A program made the translations under genes and the position numbers. A DNA stretch of 64,000 nt from Rhodoplanes sp963724735. GTDB taxonomy: Bacteria; Pseudomonadota; Alphaproteobacteria; Rhizobiales; Xanthobacteraceae. Under the pieces are notes generated by a model, which saw nothing but the letters and a program-made list of their open reading frames with translations, ran no database searches and was not told the DNA's origin. This document shows, in pieces, positions 62,715 through 64,000 of the stretch (within the stretch, counting starts at the first letter, position 1; each line of letters begins with the position of its first letter). The stretch lies in assembly GCA_963724735.1 (NCBI GenBank), contig CAVRVX010000003.1, positions 62,001 through 126,000 of the forward strand. Direction: 5' to 3'.

Positions 62715-63491
62715 ATGACGCTCGCTTACACCGCCACCGAAATGATGACCGTCACCGCCGCACGCGCGCTGAAATCGAGCGATGTCTGCTTCGTGGGGAT
62801 CGACCTGCCGTCGGCGGCGTGCAATCTCGCCCGGCTCACCCATGCGCCGGGGATCAAGCTCATCTACGAATCGGGGACGATCGAGACCAAGCCGAACGTG
62901 CTGCCGCTCTCGATCGGCGATGGGGAGTTGTGCGAAACGGCGCTCACCACCGTGTCGGTGCCGGAGATGTTCCGCTACTGGCTACAGGGCGGGCGTATCA
63001 CCGTCGGCTTCCTCGGCGGAGCGCAGATCGACCGCTTCGCCAACCTGAACACGATCGTGATCGGGCCCTACGACAAGCCGACCGTGCGGTTGCCCGGTTC
63101 GGGCGGCGCCCCCGAGATCGCCAATTGCTGCGGTGAAACCTTCATCACCATGCGACAGAGTAAACGCGGCTTCGTCGAGAAGCTCGATTTCACCACCTCG
63201 CTGGGACATGGCGAAGGGGGCGATCACCGGGCCCGCCTCGGACTGAAGACCAAAGGCCCGACCAAGCTTATCACCGATCTCTGCGTATTCGAACCCGACC
63301 CGGTAAGCCGAGAAATGACGGTCGTCTCCATGCATCCGGGCGTGACCCGCGACCAGATCGACGCGAATACCGGCTGGACCGTGCGCTATGCGCCCGTCGT
63401 GGCCGAGACGCCCATGCCCTCCTCCAAGGAATTGGAGGTGCTGCGCGATCTGCATGCCCGCACCAAACGCGCGCACGCCGGGCAGGCCTAA
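62715..63491 (+). CDS. catJ: CoA-transferase subunit B, CatJ/3-oxoadipate type
   Basis: This 258-residue protein has TATEMMTVTAARALKSSDVCFVGIDLPSAACNLARLTHAPGIKLIYESGTIE, with the catalytic Glu in the ESGTI region, and VGFLGGAQIDRFANLNTIVIG. It is the partner of CatI. A thiolase gene follows 456 bp downstream, completing the 3-oxoadipate route. Confidence 0.9.
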   Translation: MTLAYTATEMMTVTAARALKSSDVCFVGIDLPSAACNLARLTHAPGIKLIYESGTIETKPNVLPLSIGDGELCETALTTVSVPEMFRYWLQGGRITVGFLGGAQIDRFANLNTIVIGPYDKPTVRLPGSGGAPEIANCCGETFITMRQSKRGFVEKLDFTTSLGHGEGGDHRARLGLKTKGPTKLITDLCVFEPDPVSREMTVVSMHPGVTRDQIDANTGWTVRYAPVVAETPMPSSKELEVLRDLHARTKRAHAGQA

Positions 63492-63947
63492 CTCGCATTT
63501 CGCGCCGCATCCCCGCCGGGTCGGTAAGCGCTTGTGGGCCCTGCAAGTTTCGCGGGCGCCCTTCACGTGGCGGACGGTCCGATGTTGATGACCGGCGGCG
63601 ATGTGCTGCTCGGTCACCCGCCGCCGATCTGCGCTGGAGGGCCGCCGCTCGACGGCCGGATCGATCGTCGCAATGTCGATCTCGTCTTCAGCAAGTCGCG
63701 AAAGCAGAACCACAAGTTATGTGCATGCGGTTCACGCCATCGGTATTCTAGTCCGCCATAACGACGATCGGCGCGATGCGACCTGACCACTTTTCCCATT
63801 CGGTGCGAGAGGGGCTCCGCCGTCTCGTCGATTTCGGCCAGGACTGTCGGTTGCGGCCCTCCGTTTTGATCAGCAACCGCTTGATCCCGCGTCTGATAAC
63901 CGGCACTGATTTACTTCGAGACAGCGACCGACCGGGAGAAATCGCCG
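63492..63947. other. Intergenic region catJ / pcaF (456 bp)
   Basis: No supported gene is seen. Short frames on both strands have no ribosome site and low-complexity translations. The stretch is less GC-rich near 63680-63760. A separate promoter for the thiolase gene is likely here but was not recognised. Confidence 0.5.
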
Positions 63948-64000
63948 ATGCCTCAAGCCTTCATCTGCGATGCTGTGCGAACCCCGATCGGCCGCTACGG
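63948..64000 (+). CDS. pcaF: 3-oxoadipyl-CoA/acetyl-CoA thiolase, N-terminus only (runs off window)
   Basis: ATG 63948 follows GGGAGAAATCGCCG and the visible residues MPQAFICDAVRTPIGRYG match the N-terminus of beta-ketoadipyl-CoA thiolases (AxxCDAxRTPIGRYGG). The place behind catI-catJ supports the PcaF role, cleaving 3-oxoadipyl-CoA to succinyl-CoA and acetyl-CoA. Confidence 0.8.
   Translation, partial: MPQAFICDAVRTPIGRY

Noticed and set aside
63534..63761. A 75-codon frame between catJ and pcaF
   Set aside because: No ribosome site and no coding-like composition; the opposite-strand frame is no better.

Overview
The window is GC-rich DNA with short intergenic gaps from an alphaproteobacterium, most likely of the Hyphomicrobiales (Rhizobiales), in the Bradyrhizobiaceae/Xanthobacteraceae neighbourhood. 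The evidence is a hopanoid squalene module of HpnC/D/E type, an aerobic (CobG/CobN type) cobalamin pathway, many periplasmic transport proteins, and palindromic intergenic repeats typical of that group. No rRNA, tRNA or CRISPR array was seen.

Left part (1-9.6 kb): the end of an HpcH/HpaI aldolase, a 52-residue ORF, a farnesyl diphosphate synthase, then hpnC-hpnD-hpnE (FPP to squalene), hpnH (adenosylhopane formation) and the hopanoid exporter hpnN. No squalene-hopene cyclase is present in the window.

Accessory stretch (9.6-25.3 kb): a RES-Xre toxin-antitoxin pair lies behind a broken third gene in an AT-richer patch with a visible promoter. Next come a class II glutamine amidotransferase, a molybdopterin oxidoreductase with its cytochrome b, a fasciclin protein and lepA. 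Behind lepA lie repeats, a DUF2283 gene, a second diverged copy of the lepA 3' end and an AT-rich unknown gene. AhpD-like, MFS, monooxygenase-like and FAD-dehydrogenase genes follow, then cobT and an exported barrel protein.

Central part (25.4-48.5 kb): an orphan branched-chain-type binding protein, then a nearly complete late cobalamin pathway: cobB, cobA, cbiD, cobM, cobE, cobL, cobK, cobJ, cobI, cobH, cobG, cobN, cobW and a DUF1636 gene, then cbtB, cbtA, cobU, cobO, (SMR pump), cobQ, cbiB and cobC. Two cobalamin riboswitches sit back to back at about 41.77-42.21 kb, each just downstream of a recognisable promoter, and drive the leftward biosynthetic operon and the rightward cobalt-import/adenosylation operon. 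Gene packing is extreme: ATGA couplings, convergent overlaps of 17-37 bp, and two divergent pairs whose ATG codons share one CATG. cobN and cbiB each carry palindromic repeat DNA inserted in frame. The pathway mixes the O2-dependent CobG with the normally anaerobic CbiD and has no CobF in the window.

Right part (48.5-64 kb): mutS, then a leftward catabolic cluster behind a divergent MarR regulator: TRAP transporter dctP (frameshifted)-dctQ-dctM, indolepyruvate oxidoreductase iorA-iorB, a TTT-type binding protein and an ACMSD-like amidohydrolase. Beyond it are a hot-dog thioesterase and catI-catJ-(pcaF), the last steps of the beta-ketoadipate pathway, cut by the window edge. Together these suggest uptake and breakdown of aromatic or aryl-keto acids; the actual substrate is not visible.
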